This document shows positions 1-14,300 of a DNA stretch of 64,000 bases, in pieces (position 1 is the first letter of the stretch; each line of letters begins with the position of its first letter). The notes under the pieces are model-generated. The model was not told where the DNA came from. It did not search any database and saw nothing but the letters and a program-made list of their open reading frames with translations. The position numbers were made by a program, and so were the translations under genes. This DNA comes from Pseudeuparius sepicola (lineage: Eukaryota > Arthropoda > Insecta > Coleoptera > Anthribidae): the NCBI GenBank assembly GCA_963920635.1, contig OY987301.1, positions 47,591,820-47,655,819 of the forward strand. The letters are read 5' to 3'.

Positions 1-360
1 TGTCACTCCTGTTACTGCCTTTTGATCGATCGAGCGGTGTGACGTCACAACCATTGAATACCAATGAATAGTTTGCGGTCACAACTTTAATTATGTATTG
101 CAAATTAAATATTGCGATTTGAGGGCTGATATTTGGTATGCGCTCTCTCTATACATAGCCAAATATATTAAAGAATAAAAAAAATTGTTCAAGTTCCCAG
201 ACCCACCATCAACCGTCTCCACGGCGTCGGTTAACTACGCAACACTTTCTTATGGCACTTTTTAACGGGCTTTAAGATGGCCTTTTTAGGTTTGTTCTAC
301 AACATTTCGTTTTTGAGAAACCATTTTCAACTTTATTTTTTTAAATACGGATCTGGATTT
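1..360. other. No recognisable gene or element
   Basis: AT-rich sequence with no coding exon, RNA gene or clear repeat boundary that I can support. It lies upstream of the first visible CFAP251 exon and is probably intron of that gene, because the preceding part of the WD domain must be encoded further upstream. Confidence 0.5.
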
Positions 361-1876
361 TTTTGCAGATTTTGAAAGCACTTTTTATTGCAAATACCAT
401 GATGTATGATACGAAATATTTTTAAAATGTTTTGAGACAACTATTATACTGAAAATTCCTTTTTTTCCATTCATTTTTTTCTATTGTAGCCCTGTATTTA
501 ATAATAAGAAGTCTAAATATTAATCAGTATTGTCAACAATTTAACTTACAACTTATCTTTCAATCGGAGAACCAAAAAAAATGGCAAAGATAAAAAATAA
601 ATAAAAATCCTCCACCTAGAAGGCTTTGAAACAACGAAACCAACCCATTGTCATTTGTCATAAGTCCCACTGTATCATTTAGTTAATAATTTGTATTATT
701 AGAAACACAATGCGACACTGTTTGCTGTACAGGCGCGGCCCTTGAAATCATTCCAATACGTGTGGTCCATAATATATTTTTACACGACATTGCCTTACGT
801 GACATTGCCAGTTACAATGCGAAAAACAGTAAATTCGGCACCATTATAGGTTGGCCCTTAGATTGCCTGAATATTGGAAAATCTTACAACCCTGCCCACC
901 GACATTGGCGGCATTTTTTACAAAAATCTTTCGACAACCTCGTATAGAGCCGTTCTATAAATCAAAGGAGATGGTAAATCTCTTAATTGGGTCTCGTATT
1001 TTCTTTCGACACCAAAAAGAACCTCGAAAATCCGATATCTAAAAGAATTTCACGATTAACCACTTTCGAGAAACGGGACGGTTGTAGAATCAACGAAACC
1101 GACAGAAAATACTCTGAAACCACTCTTTAAAATTGCCTGTTTTTTCTTATTTATTGATTTTTCGGGGGCCCAGGAAGCATCAGAACCTCACCCAAAGACT
1201 ATGGGGAAACTTTAAAAATTAAATTAAATCAAAGTTTTGGTTCGCGGTTAAGATACAGAAATATAATAATAGTTATTTATGTACCAAGGCACTGAAGTTC
1301 AACTTTTTATGACTCATGTGGAATTTAGTTGCCTAGGCCTCTGGCCGAGGCAAATAATAATGATGTTTACATCTCGCCAAGGCCTACTTCAGTGCCGATT
1401 TCTGAGCTTTTAATGACGATTTTGAGACATTTCACTGCCGATTTCAAGAAAACCAATGTAAAAAATCTCCACGAGATTCTTCTATAATATCACAATTTAC
1501 AATCATACTTATACTTTATTTAATACCACTTTGACAATCAAAGCAATCTGCGTAATTTCACGTTACGTGAATCTCAAAACACCAAGGAACAGTGTAAAAC
1601 TTCAAATTCACTTATAAATTACTATAATAATAATGCAGCGATTTAACCTATTTTCCTTAACTGACGTATTAATACAATTTGGCACAACGTTAAGTTAAAT
1701 TGTTTACAATACTGATTAATATTTAGACTTCTTATTATTAAATACAGGGCCGCAATAGAAAAAATGAATGGAAAAAAGGAATTTTCAGTATAATTGTCTC
1801 AAAACATTTTAAAAATATTTCGTGTCATACATCATGGTATTTGCAATGAAAAGTGCTTTCAAAATGTGCAAACAAA
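361..1876. repeat. Foldback repeat with ~190-bp inverted arms
   Basis: Bases 361-553 recur as their reverse complement at about 1689-1876. Both arms carry a tract around 'CCATTCATTTTTT' and a terminal part 'TTGCAAATACCATGATGTAT', with scattered mismatches. The 1.1-kb spacer has only short ORFs with no recognisable domain. No target-site duplication was identified, so the true boundaries are uncertain. A non-autonomous foldback DNA element is the likely identity. Confidence 0.6.
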
Positions 1877-2209
1877 ATTTCACCTCTTGAAATTGCCAAA
1901 AGTTACATTTTTGGGCAATTTCACCTCTTGTATACCCCAGCTGGGGACATACCGTATAATAGTAAATAAAATAGGGGTTAAATAATTTCAGTAAAGGTTA
2001 GGGTAATAATTTACTAACGTAACGACATGTGTCCATTTTACGATACCTTTTGTTCACTTCAAATTTCAAAAATCACCACCAAAATGTTTTGATGTTAGGA
2101 CCATTGCAAGGACTACCCTTAATGAGATCTATCAACAGCTCCCTAGCCATTGTGCACAAGTTCCGGGATACCTTGTATAAATTAATTTTATTTATTTAAC
2201 ACTTTACAG

Positions 2210-2313
2210 CAAAACATAATAAATTCTATATCATCAGACCAATCAGGGCAGTGGTTAGTGACTTCAGATTCTGATAAAGATGGATGTGTTATTGTGTGGG
2301 ACAGTTTCACCCT
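2210..2313 (+). CDS. CFAP251: CFAP251 exon 1 of window
   Basis: Acceptor TTTACAG, donor GTAATA. It encodes a WD strand ending 'GCVIVWDSFT'. It enters in phase 0 and leaves two bases of a split codon. It is the first exon visible here, not the first of the gene, because it begins inside the WD domain. Confidence 0.87.
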
Positions 2314-5300
2314 GTAATATAACATTTTTGCATTTTTACTCATACCTAATATATACATTTAACACACACTAGGCATCCTGTTTTAACATTGTTCAATGTC
2401 TATCCACAAAGTGGTGTTCTACTATTGGAAATCAGTGGTAGTGCCAGGTATTTGATAACTGTAGGTCAAGATGGCGCTGATTACAATATAGATTTTTGGT
2501 TGTGGACTTTTGGACCAGAAAAACCAACAGGTATATTCCAAGTGCATATTTAAGCCACATTGGCAAATGCTTAAAGGGTGTTCTATAGTATGTCAATTAT
2601 TGTCAAAACACGTTTTTGTGAATATTTCAGTTAGTGTTGTGTATAATATTTTCAAGCTGCAGACGTTAAAGCATCGTGAACAATTTGGACTCTGGGTCTT
2701 TTCGCCTTCAATCATGATTCGGGATGAAAGCTCTTATTTCTGTCTAAAAAACAAAACACCGCCAATGGCCTAGAGTGCTGGTTCAAAATATAGATTCACA
2801 ATGTTGCTCCTCGATAGCTTTTTTCTGTGAGATTTACTAATTGCCCTACAGAAACTGGGAATAGTACGGTTTTCTAGAGCTTTCCTTAGTACTTGAACAA
2901 ATACTACCCTAGAACCCTTTCTTTGGAAAAAGTCGGCCTCAGCCACAAATGGAAATAAAGCCGAATTCTTGTAATTGACACCCTTCCTCCACACGAGCAT
3001 GAGGTTACTTGTAACATACTCCCAGTTTGGAGTATTGCGAGGGTGAGAGTTATTATATTATTGTCTGGTGCTTTTAAGCTTTATTTTCACATGCTATGAA
3101 AATTCTAATCAATTTTGAATAAAATGAAAACTCGTATATTCTCAAAGTTTTTTTCTCAATTTTTATCAGTTCTTCTTTACTGTAAACTTTTCAAGGACGA
3201 TTAAAAAATAATGACCAGAATAATTGAGTATTTTATTGGCACTATGGCACTTTGGCTACCTCTTCATAACTAAATATATGTAAACCAATCAATTTCCGTG
3301 TATTCTCTATTGGTAACAAAATTAAAAACAAATAGAAAAGCTGGGAAAATGTCTAAAGTACTTGCCCGATTTGTGTCTTAAATCTGCGATCTTACTTTTT
3401 GACAAGCAATTATTCAAGACAAAAGACATTTTTTATTTTTTGTGTTTATAAATTTGTTTATACTTTTATATGTAGATACTTTCAAAGTCAGTACAAGCAG
3501 TGGTGTCCCAATTAAAATTTGCTTTAATCCAGATATCGAAGAATACATAATGGTGGTTTTCGAAGAAAAAGTTTGCCTACTTATTTGGGTGAGTAACTTC
3601 CTTATTATTATTTGCAGTGTTGTTAAAAAATCTGCACCATATAATAGGTATAATAAGTAAAATAAATGATTTTGCGGATTTCAGAAATATAACGTGGGTG
3701 TCAGAAAAAATCGGAATTTAAATTTTTCTCATAATTTTTTATTTATCAACAGAATTTTTTCCATAGAAGTCTCATTTGAAAGCCAAAAGATGAGGATTTA
3801 CTGTTCAACAGTTATTTAACCATTTTTACATAATCCAAGATGCGGGACAATGCCAAGTTCTGAAAAGCACTGGAAGTATAAACAGTTATTTACATTGCAC
3901 GATGCGTAAGTGCATTTTTGTGACCAAGAAGGTTGTTTAAGGACCGAGGCAATGCAAGCATTGCCTCTAGTCCTTAAAAGTACCTCCGAAGCCAAAAAAG
4001 GGTTTACGCATTGTGTTACATATTTTTTCTTAACGGTTTTAAAGTCCTTGCTGTGTAAGAGTTGCTAAGCAACACTTTTTGTACCTAGCATCCAAACTAA
4101 CAGGGCACCACAAACATTTGACTTATGCTTTTGAGCAGGCTGGCCAGTATGTAAAGTGCACAGGGTTATCCACATAACATTTCACCCCCCTTAACTCCCT
4201 TTTTCTAGTTAAAGAAAAAATTTTAAAGAAGTTTTAGAATTTTTGGTGGGATTTTCCATGATCTTATTGAAATTGATGCAGGGTGTTTGGTAACAGCTGG
4301 ACAAACAAAACTTATGTTTTTTCAGTACATATATTATATACAGTGGGTCCCAATTTGATACTGGACACCTCAGAAATATATGACGGACAAGGAAAACAAA
4401 TGGTCTCTATTTTTTTATTGGTAGCCCCAAGGGTAGCCTCATAGTCGGTGGTATTTGGATGAGGTAATTATTTCATGGCCTGCTATGATTTTTTAAAATA
4501 GCTAATTTTCAAGAAACCGTATTAGGGATTTTTTTATGACAAAATGTTATTGAGGAAACTTGTTCAGAATGAAAAACTGAGTAGAAATTCAAAATTTCAA
4601 AAGTCTAGGCCTACTTTGATTTTTAGCTTTTTCGCCTTTTTCTCCCACTTTTTTCTTAGAAATGTGTCCTTTCTGGAGCTTTCACGTCAAAATATTATTA
4701 AAGAAACTTGATTATCGTGAAAAAATAAAATTTTGACGTGAGAGCTCCAAAAAGAACATTTTTCTAAGAAAAAGTGGGAGTTAAATATAAAAATCAAAGT
4801 AGGCCTAGCCTTTTGAAATTTTGGGAATCTACTCAGTTTTTCATTCTGAACAAGTTTCCTTAATAACATTTTGTCGTAAAAAAATCCGTAATAGGGTTTC
4901 CTGAAAATTAGCTATTTTAAGTCATAGCAGGCCATGAAATAATTACCCGATCCAAATACCACCGACTATGAGATACTCTCCCTTGGGGCTACCAATAAAA
5001 AATAGAGACCATTTGTTTTCCTTGCTCTTCATATATTTCTGAGGTGTCCAGTATCAAATTGGGACACACTGTATAGATAGCAAATGAGATATATTAATTT
5101 CATTTTGTTTATTATTAAAAAAAACAGATGAGTAGCTCCCTTCCTAGAAAACCGGGAATTGTCAGGGAATTTCAATATTGCAATAAATTCGGGGAGAAGT
5201 CGGGGAAATGCGACACAGTGTCACGGAAAATTGCTGTAATCCACTTAAAGTCGTCGAATTTCACTTTTGACAGCTGTTTTGTTGTCAAACCCAGTGAGAA

Positions 5301-8300
5301 TTTATGGTTGTCTATGGTGTCCTTAAACACTCAAACAAAAAAGTAATTCCGTTGTAACTATACCTAACGACTAACGACCCCACAATCCCATTGGAAACAA
5401 ATGATATCCCATCCTAACTTTCCCCAAAACAGCAGGTCAACTTTATTTTTGCAAAATCTATCTTCTATATATGTATTTTACTCTTCAATGAAACAAGAAT
5501 GTGATATATTTTAGTGTGGGGGCATAACAGTTCAAGTCAGAGTCGCCTTAATCGGGTTTATTATCACAGATTATAATCTCATGTCGGATCAAGTTACAAC
5601 ACAACAGATTCTACATATCGCGCACTTAATAGCTAATCACAGTCCGTTACAACTTATCATGACACGAGCTCACGGGGAACAGAACGATTGCTGCGCTGCT
5701 CGTCTCAGATCTGTCATTCGGCTATCTGCTTTGTATGTACAGTTGCCTACATATGTATGTAATATTATTAATATAAATGAAATAAAAAATTGATTTAAAC
5801 AACATTTTCAAAAAACAATCATGTTCTTTTAAAGCCAAATTGCACTAAAAAGTAGAAAAAAATTTCAGTGATTATAAGCCGATCAGAATAATTTTCAACA
5901 TTTGTAAAAACCATTAGGAACTCATAAAATACTACTTTATTTTAAAAAAATTGATTTACATTTACATTTTTAACTTTATTAATCCTCACAGTACACCAAT
6001 GGAGCATCAATCAGCTTTGTGATAAAACAAATTATGAACAGTTTGTTGTTGTAAAATAACAGCAACAGTAACATTTTAACCCAATGGTTTTCTTTTCACC
6101 AATGATGAAAATTATTGTGATCAGCTCATAATCACCCAAAAAAAACCTTTTTATTGCCATTTGGCTTCAAGAGAAAACCATTATATAAAAAACATTTAAT
6201 TTTAAATTTATTTTTTATTTTTTAGTCTTATTTTAATTTCATACAATATTAAAAAATACCTTAGGGCGCCCTCCATATTGGGTTTAGAATGATGTCACAT
6301 AGGTTATCGTATTCTCATCCAAACCTTTTCATTTGATACTCATGTCAAGAGGTTTGTGAAGAAAAAGTAAACTGCCATCTTGGGACGTCCGCCGAATTTA
6401 GAATGATATTAGATAGACTAATTATATTGTTATCAGAACCAAAGCTGTGTGCAAAATTTCAGTTCGATTGGATAACAGGAAGTGGGTCAAATTTCAATCA
6501 ATCACATTTCAATCACTAAATTAATAAATACATGATATCGAACGTAAGAAAACCATTGGAAAAATTGATTGAAATGAAGAAAATACCCACTAGTAAAATT
6601 AAATTCCGTATTTTTTCTGACTCACCACACAGGGGTATTCCCCTCCCTGTAACTTTTTTATTTTTATCCTAGCAAAAAATGGCAAATAGAAAAGTTTTAG
6701 GAAAAGTTCTTTTCGCCTTTATCAGAAAAACAATTGAATGTCACGTTTGGGGCGCATGTAACATAATTCCTCATATTTTCCATTTGGTTGGATTAAACAT
6801 TGGAATCGGAAAGAAGTGTAAGACTTCAATATGGGAATATATACAGGGTGTTCCATTTAAAAATCCATAAGTTTGCACAATCTCCCAAACGCAAGTGCAT
6901 AAAGATGAGAAGAACTTTTCCTAAAACTTTTCTATTTACCATTTTTCGATAGGGTAAAAAGTAAAAAAGTTAAAGGGGGGTAATCATAACTGAATACCCC
7001 CATGCAGTGTGACTAATAAAGTCTGCATCATAAAGGAAAATTTTTTGTAGTACTATTAATAAAAATATCTAAAAAAACATTGCAATTCTTCATCCGTGTC
7101 CCAAATTCCATGGACTTTCCACAACATTCATGACTTCACATTTCATGTTCAATCGTTTCCATAGGCTTATAAATAGGTTTTTCAACGTTTATTTGCAAAT
7201 AGGTAGTGGAAAAATCTAATGGGCACAAAATTCTCATTTGAAATACTTAATTCATAAAATATTAGGTACTTTAAAATAATTCTACATGCACAGAGAGAAA
7301 AAGAAAGCAAAATGATAACTATTTTGATCTTTTGGGAACATGCACACTTGCTCAAATTTGACAGTTATGGCAAGTGACGTGACCATTTTTGCATAAGTTA
7401 TATTATTTTACTTTGGTACAAGCACAAATTGCTGGCAAATTTAAATTTTAAATAGTTCTGCAAACAAAAATGATGTATTCTTATGATGTAGACTATTTGT
7501 CACACTGTATATAGGATATTAATTGTATAGGATTGTCTTTGATAGATTCAAGTAAAGCAGGGAGATATTGCTAATGAACACTTTTGGTGGTAGATTGTTT
7601 CCTAATTTTGCAATTTTCTATACCAGGACTCTGTGCAAGAAAAATTCGGTCACTCCTCCATTCCTCAAATCACAACCTATAAAAGAATAGGAAATCTGAC
7701 TGGGGGCACATACGTAAACAAATCTCATGAGAGTTATGTATCTAGCAGCAAAGGATGTATATTAGTTTTCCGAACAACTCTATACTTCAAAGATTTTAAT
7801 GAAGGGCAGCTGGACAACCTGAAGTTGTACATCAATGCCGTGAAGGTCTCTTATGCATCTGTGGGGGCTCTTACCACAACAGACGGGTATAATTACTTTT
7901 TTTTATGTAGTGTGTTTGTTTGAAAACTAGTCACCCTTAAGAGGCCATTCACCGGTAGTGAATTGCAGTGCCTTACTAAAAGTCGTGTATTTAATTGATT
8001 TATTGTCACAACTTAATGAAATTTGAAGGTGACGTTAAAAAAACCCCAATCTATGGCAAGTGCATATTATTTTTGGTAAATTTTTATTTTTTCATTACAA
8101 AAAAGTGATATGAAAATCGACATTTTCAACCATTTGACTATTTAAAAAATATGTACGCACATGCTCTAGAGAACGTTATTTCAAACAGATTGAAAAAAAA
8201 ATCATCAAAATCTGTACAGAAATAAGCGTTGTAGACGATTTTGAAAATATTTTTTTAGCTCTGAATATTGTGGGAACCTGGGAACAAAATATTGCTGGGT

Positions 8301-11300
8301 TATTTTAATTTATAATAATACGCAAGGGTTGGTGCGAGTAAGCGAACAGTGTAAAAATGAAGTGTTGCTTGTACCTTATCAATACATTGGGGAATAAAAT
8401 GAAAAAAAAATACCTACCGAAAATATATAGGGTGTTTACTTTTAGCCCCAAATGTGAAGTTGCGCATTTCGAGTGTCATTAAGATTCCATTCGCCGATAG
8501 TAAATTACAGTGCCTTACTAAAAATCATGTATTTAATTTATTTATTGTCACAACTTAGTGAAATTTGAAGACGTTAAAAAAAACTCCGATCTAAGGCAAA
8601 TGCATATTATTTTTGGTAAATTTTTACAAGCTTTTTATTTTTTCATTAGAAAAAAGCAATATGAAAATCAAGAGTTTCAACCATTTGACTATTTAAATAA
8701 TATATGCACTTGCTCTAGAGAACGTTATTTCAAAGAGATTGCAAAAAATCATTTACAATTTGAGTTGAATACGTTTCTCCGTAATGCAAAAAAAAATGCT
8801 GTATAGGTCTGCGGCACCGCTTTCATGTGCACACTATACAGTTGGCATAAAAAACTCTAGATATTATGCGAATCTCAGACCAAAACTTCAGTTTCAACTG
8901 ATGTTCAACTCTTGTCAAGTCGTGTGTCTTGCTCGGTGCGAGGAGGCGAATACTGCAAAAAAGGGAATCTCTTCAGTGTGGTGTGCTTACCCTAGATAGA
9001 TGGGAAATAAAAAGAAAAATATCGGAAAATACAAAACTTCACGAAAAAAGGTAAGTAGGCTACTATTACTTTTATATTATATCAATCAATAACGCCTAGA
9101 GCCAGAAAAAAAAGTTTTTTGAAATCATTATAAAATACAAGAAATCTGCATTGTAAAATAACATAATTCTACAAAATGAATATTTAGTATCCCCCATTAT
9201 AATTTTAAAAGAAATGGCTTGTGGCATATGGGACAAAATGCTTTGGTAATTGGCAACACCAAACTAGTTTCCAATATCTAATGGAAATTATGTATGGGTC
9301 TTTCGGAGGTGTGCAGACCACGACAGGTACCTGTTTCGGGCTTGTTAGCCCTCATCAGGCAGACGTAGCGCACCTCAACCGAAAGACCCAGATTCGTTGG
9401 CTAAGTGGAAAAAGAAATAGTACAATGCGGTAAGCATTTACCTGATGAGGGCCAACAAGCCCGAAACAGGTACCTGTCGTGGTCTGCACACCTCTGAAAG
9501 ACCCATACATAATTTCCATTAGATATTGGAAACTAGTTTGGTGTTGCCAATTACCAAAGCATTTTGTCCCATATGCCACAAGCCATTTCTTTTATAACAT
9601 AATTATGTTATATTGTACGATAATTGATACAAGTAGACGAAATTGAAAGTTAGCTAGTGTTTTACGCTGTAAAAATGACAATCACAGTGAGCCAACGAAA
9701 ACGAAACAGTCTTTTTCCTTTACCTACAAGGTGTCTACTTTTATGTGTATACAAATCGATAAAAAATGTATTTTGTGAGTTATTTCCAAAAACCTTTTTT
9801 TGTTCGAAAGGTCTTCAAAAAACGCTTCTTTTGACGTTTTTACTTTTGTCAAAATGCAAATCTAGGGACGGCTACGATTTTTTTTATACCCCGATTTTCA
9901 CAAAAACCATTTAGCGATTTTTTTATTTAAAATCTGACACAACAGCTTTAATCAGGACACCCCAAAACCCCCATATACTAAATTTGAACAAAAAATGTAG
10001 AGGGTGTTCGGTTGTACACCGTGTTAAAGTTGAGCAAAATAGGAATTTTAAAGACATCTGGCGAGCCAAGTGTGCCATGGAATCCCTTTAAAACAGTTGC
10101 ATGGTCAACAGGACCACTCAAAATGTTGGTGTGAAAAGATCTACTACAAAAATATACAGGGTATTTTTCTCTGAGCCATCTCAAAATTCTGAATTTTTAT
10201 TAAACTTTACATTGATCAGGAGTGCTCTGGAATCATTGAAAAAATATTAATAAACACAAAAGTAATTTATTTCTTTACAAAATGCCAACCAACAAATAAA
10301 AACAATTTAAATTATTGGGCCTTTCTCAACAAAGTCACTGTCTAAGATGATACATTTTCTGTGTGTTTCCTGTTGTGACACACCAGCCACCTTAACTGAT
10401 ATGGACTTACTGACTGGCAGGCTTCTGTATTTTTTAGATTTAGTTCGTTTATAGTATGTGGAGCGGTTTTGATATACTCGATTTTTTACCCGTATAAAGT
10501 TACAAAAAATTCAGTAATTTGAGATGGCACAGATAAGAGCAGTCTGTATATTTCGTATTGGACCTTTCCACATCAACAATTTGAGTGGTCCTGTTGACCA
10601 TTCAATTATTCTGAGGGGATTCCATGGCACATTTGACTTGGCAGATGCCTTTAAAATTCCTATTTTGCTCAACTTTGACACCCTGCAAAATGGAACTCCC
10701 TGTATATTTTTTATTCGAATTTGGTATATAAGGCTTTTGTGATGTTCTGATTAACGCTGTGGGGTCACATTTTAAATAAAAAAAATCGCTAAAAGGTTTT
10801 CGCGAAAATTGGGGGTATAAAAAAATTGCAGCCGGCCCTGGATTTGCATTTTGAAAATGGCAGGAAGGTCAAAAGAAGCGGTTTTTGAAGGCCTTTCAAA
10901 CAAAAAAAGGTTTTTGAAAGTATCTCACAAAATACATTTTCTATCATTTGTATACACTTAAAAGTATACACCCTGTATAATATAACTCCAGGGTAAATAA
11001 TAGTATACTATACACTTAGGTTGAGAAGTAAGCCATTATTTACTGAGCTTTTTTAAATCCTGAGGCGCGTAGCGCCGAAGGATATAATATTACAAGGTAA
11101 ATAATGGCCTTCTCAACCGAAGTGTATATAGAATTTTTTTTTACTACTAACATTGAAATATTGCCATATTTTACATATTTGATTAGATTTTTTAGTCATT
11201 TCTCGCTTTTTCCAAATACTTCGAAATATCAAGTAGCCTGGGAGTTCAGTTGTCAAGCTGATAAAATGAAACTAATTTTTAAATGTCATATAGAAATTTT

Positions 11301-14300
11301 TTTATTATTTACCTAAGTATTTTTTTATTATCATTATTTACCTAGGGAAAGCAGTATTACTTCTCATTAGAGGAATGAGGTAAATAATGGTGATTTCTCA
11401 GGTTAGTAGTAAAAAAAAATTAATATAACTTCTCGCAAACATACAAACAAGTAAATTTTGTTTGGTACGCGGACATAGGTATTTTAGCGGGGGTTGCCAC
11501 CCTTTCGAACATTTAGAATATGGTAGCTTTCAATAGGCCTGTTCTTGAAATGTGATCTTCCGTTTGGAAGATTTTGTGGGGAGTGCAATTAAAAACGTAC
11601 TCATACTGGCCTCTTTTTAATTGCTTTTAATCTTAGCTACTGCACATTTTGAATTATATTCGAACGAGCTGTATTTAAAAATATATACATATTTCATGGC
11701 GAGTTCTATGTTTTTGTTACATTTAGAAATGATAATACCTAATTGTTATTTACGAAAAACAATTTTTAAACTAAATTTTCAGTAAAAAATAATGTAAGTA
11801 ATCTTTCATAAGGAGGCTTTGGCTTTGATATAAATTATATGGTAAAGTTCTAGGTTTTTGGGATATATTGCAACTGATATCGAGAAAGGGGAATTCTGTT
11901 TCTAAAAAACATTTATCATCGTGAAATGTCCCAAAAATATAGGTAGAACTTTGATGGTTCGCCATAAAATGTTAAAAAAATCGAATATTTGGTTAAGTAC
12001 CTTACCTATCTATCACAAAATTGTCTCGTAAGTAAAAAATGTAGCTCTTTCAAATGGCATTATGCCAAATGCGGGATACAATTTACAAAAATTATGATGA
12101 CCTATTCACATTCCCAATGTCATGTTTTTCTTGCTTTCAGAGCTGCTTTAGTTTGATGGAACAAAACTCGACAACAAAGTTCCGGAGGTCAAAATAACAT
12201 AGCACATAATTTCGGTTTTGAAAGCGACATTGAAAATGAATGGTGGCGAACAATAATAACAGCAACAGTGATAATAGCCAAAGCCCAGAAAACAATAACC
12301 TTTATGTTTTCTGCGGTCAGAATCAGGTTGTCACTGAACGATTATCTAATAGAGAAGTTCCTAAAAAGGAGATTGAATATATTACCGGACGGAGAATCGT
12401 AGACATTGCATATATTTTTAAACAATTGAAAACTATGGAGCATTACCTATTTTTTTATTGCACCCTTCAGAACTGTAAAATCGTTGGCGAGGAAAGAAAT
12501 GGACTTATTAGTTATCTTAAAATTGTGTGCAACATGTGTAGCAAAATATTTGGGATATGTACCGATGATCCAGAAAAGAACATATACAGTGTGTCCACGG
12601 ATGGACTTAACTATACTTGTAAAATTTTTTATTTTCAATTCTTCGAAAAAAGTCGTCCTTCATAAAAAAAGTCTGCTTGTTCTTAAAATAAAATTGGCAT
12701 GGAAAAAGTTGACATTACTTATGCTAATTAAAGAAACGTTAATTAGCATAAGAGTAAACTACCCTCTATTAATAGAGATAATGAAAAAAGTTATAAAGAA
12801 AATTTGCTCAGCGTGGTAAGCTACTTAAGTGTACAAAATTTCAAAGCGTTAGGCCTACTTTGATTTTTTGATTGTATTCTCTTTTTTTGTCAAATAAATG
12901 GTTTTCTGTAAATAGTACGACAAAACCCAGAATGGAAAACTGCGCATGATGACAAAATTTTACAATTCTGGGCCTACTTTGTATTTTGGAAAATATTGGA
13001 GGAAACGCAAAGTGGGCCTAGGATTGTCAAAAAATTTTCCATCATACACAGTTTCCTATTCTGAGTAACTTTTATTTATAAGTTTTGTCTTACTACCTAC
13101 AGAAAATTATTTAATTGAAGAAAAACAAGAAAAAAAATCGAAGTAGGCTTAACACTTTGAAATTTTGTACACTTAAGTAGCTTACCACGCTGAGCAAATT
13201 TTCTTTATAACTTTTTTCATTATCTCGACAAATAGAGGTAGGTAGTTTACTCTTATGCTAATTAACGTTTCTTTAATTTTCTGGTCACCCAGTATAAGTA
13301 ATGTCAACTTTTTCCATGCCAATTTTATTTTAAGAACAAGCAGACTTTTTTTATGAAGAATGACTTTTTTCGAAGAATTGAAAATAAAAATTTTTACAAG
13401 TATAGTTAAGTCCATCCGTGGACACATTGTATACCAGTTGCTTACTTGGTACGTCTAATAATATTTAAGCATTATTTACTTAAACAAAATTATTATACGA
13501 GACCAGAATCATATCATTTGACCCAGCCAATACTTGTTACATTATTTAATTTAGTGCCCTAAGCATATATATCTAGTTTTCTAATTATAATCTTAGTAAA
13601 AATTGTTTATAAAAATGTCTCAAAATACAATAATAATAGTTGGATTTAATAGTTTTCTTTTGTTTTTAATAATAGTGTCTAAAATAAAATAAAAAATAAA
13701 ATATTGGCTGGGGCAAATGATATGATTCTGGTCTCGTATTATATTATTCACAAGTAAGAAAAATGTTTGATCCACTACTCACTTTTTTTACCCAAACTGG
13801 TAAAAACTTGGCGTGATCAGTAAGATTAAAACCGAGACTAAAACTGCTGAATCTTTGGACGATTTTAAGAAAAAAAAATTATATGAAGATAGGTCCGAAA
13901 CCGCTTTATTTCTGAAATACAGGGTGTTCCTTTTTTGAAGTTGAATTATGGCTACATCTCCGAAAATCAAGCTGCTGAACCGAAGTTTGGCATGCTTCTG
14001 GGGATGGGGCATAAGCTGAACATGTCAATTTCTACGTATATCATAGAGGGTGCCACTTGCGCTGTTTTTGGATCGTGCTTTTACTTGTAACTTTTTTGAG
14101 GTTATCTTTTTGGTCTTGCAGGTTCAACATGTTAGTGCATTTTTTCAGTCTGCAGCAAAAAGGTACTGTTTCATTTGCGTTGAAATTGGCAAAACATGCC
14201 TCAAAACACCTGTTGATTCCAACATTCGAAAAATAAAATTTTTACATACCACTTTAAAATCTTACAGATCAACTTAAAATCACCCAAAGAATAGCGTCCT

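Larger units (their letters stand above)
9207..9594. repeat. Near-perfect palindrome carrying two hammerhead cores
   Basis: Arms 9207-9359 and 9440-9594 are reverse complements of each other with about two mismatches in 155 bp; the loop is about 80 bp. Each arm holds a hammerhead ribozyme core facing inward to the same family sequence. The 70-74 residue ORFs on both strands are arm read-through. Head-to-head copies of a ribozyme-bearing repeat would be expected of Penelope-like terminal repeats, retrozymes or satellite units. No reverse transcriptase of the Penelope type is visible nearby. Confidence 0.8.

Noticed and set aside
5581..5793. 70-residue ORF in intron 3
   Set aside because: No domain, no splice sites in phase with CFAP251, and no relation to known elements.
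9221..9579. Identical ~70-residue ORFs on both strands
   Set aside because: They are the same palindrome arm read in both orientations and contain the ribozyme core; not a protein.
12484..12819. 111-residue ORF, and its counterpart at 13182-13427 on the other strand
   Set aside because: Both are read-through of the inverted arms of the MITE at 12587-13429.
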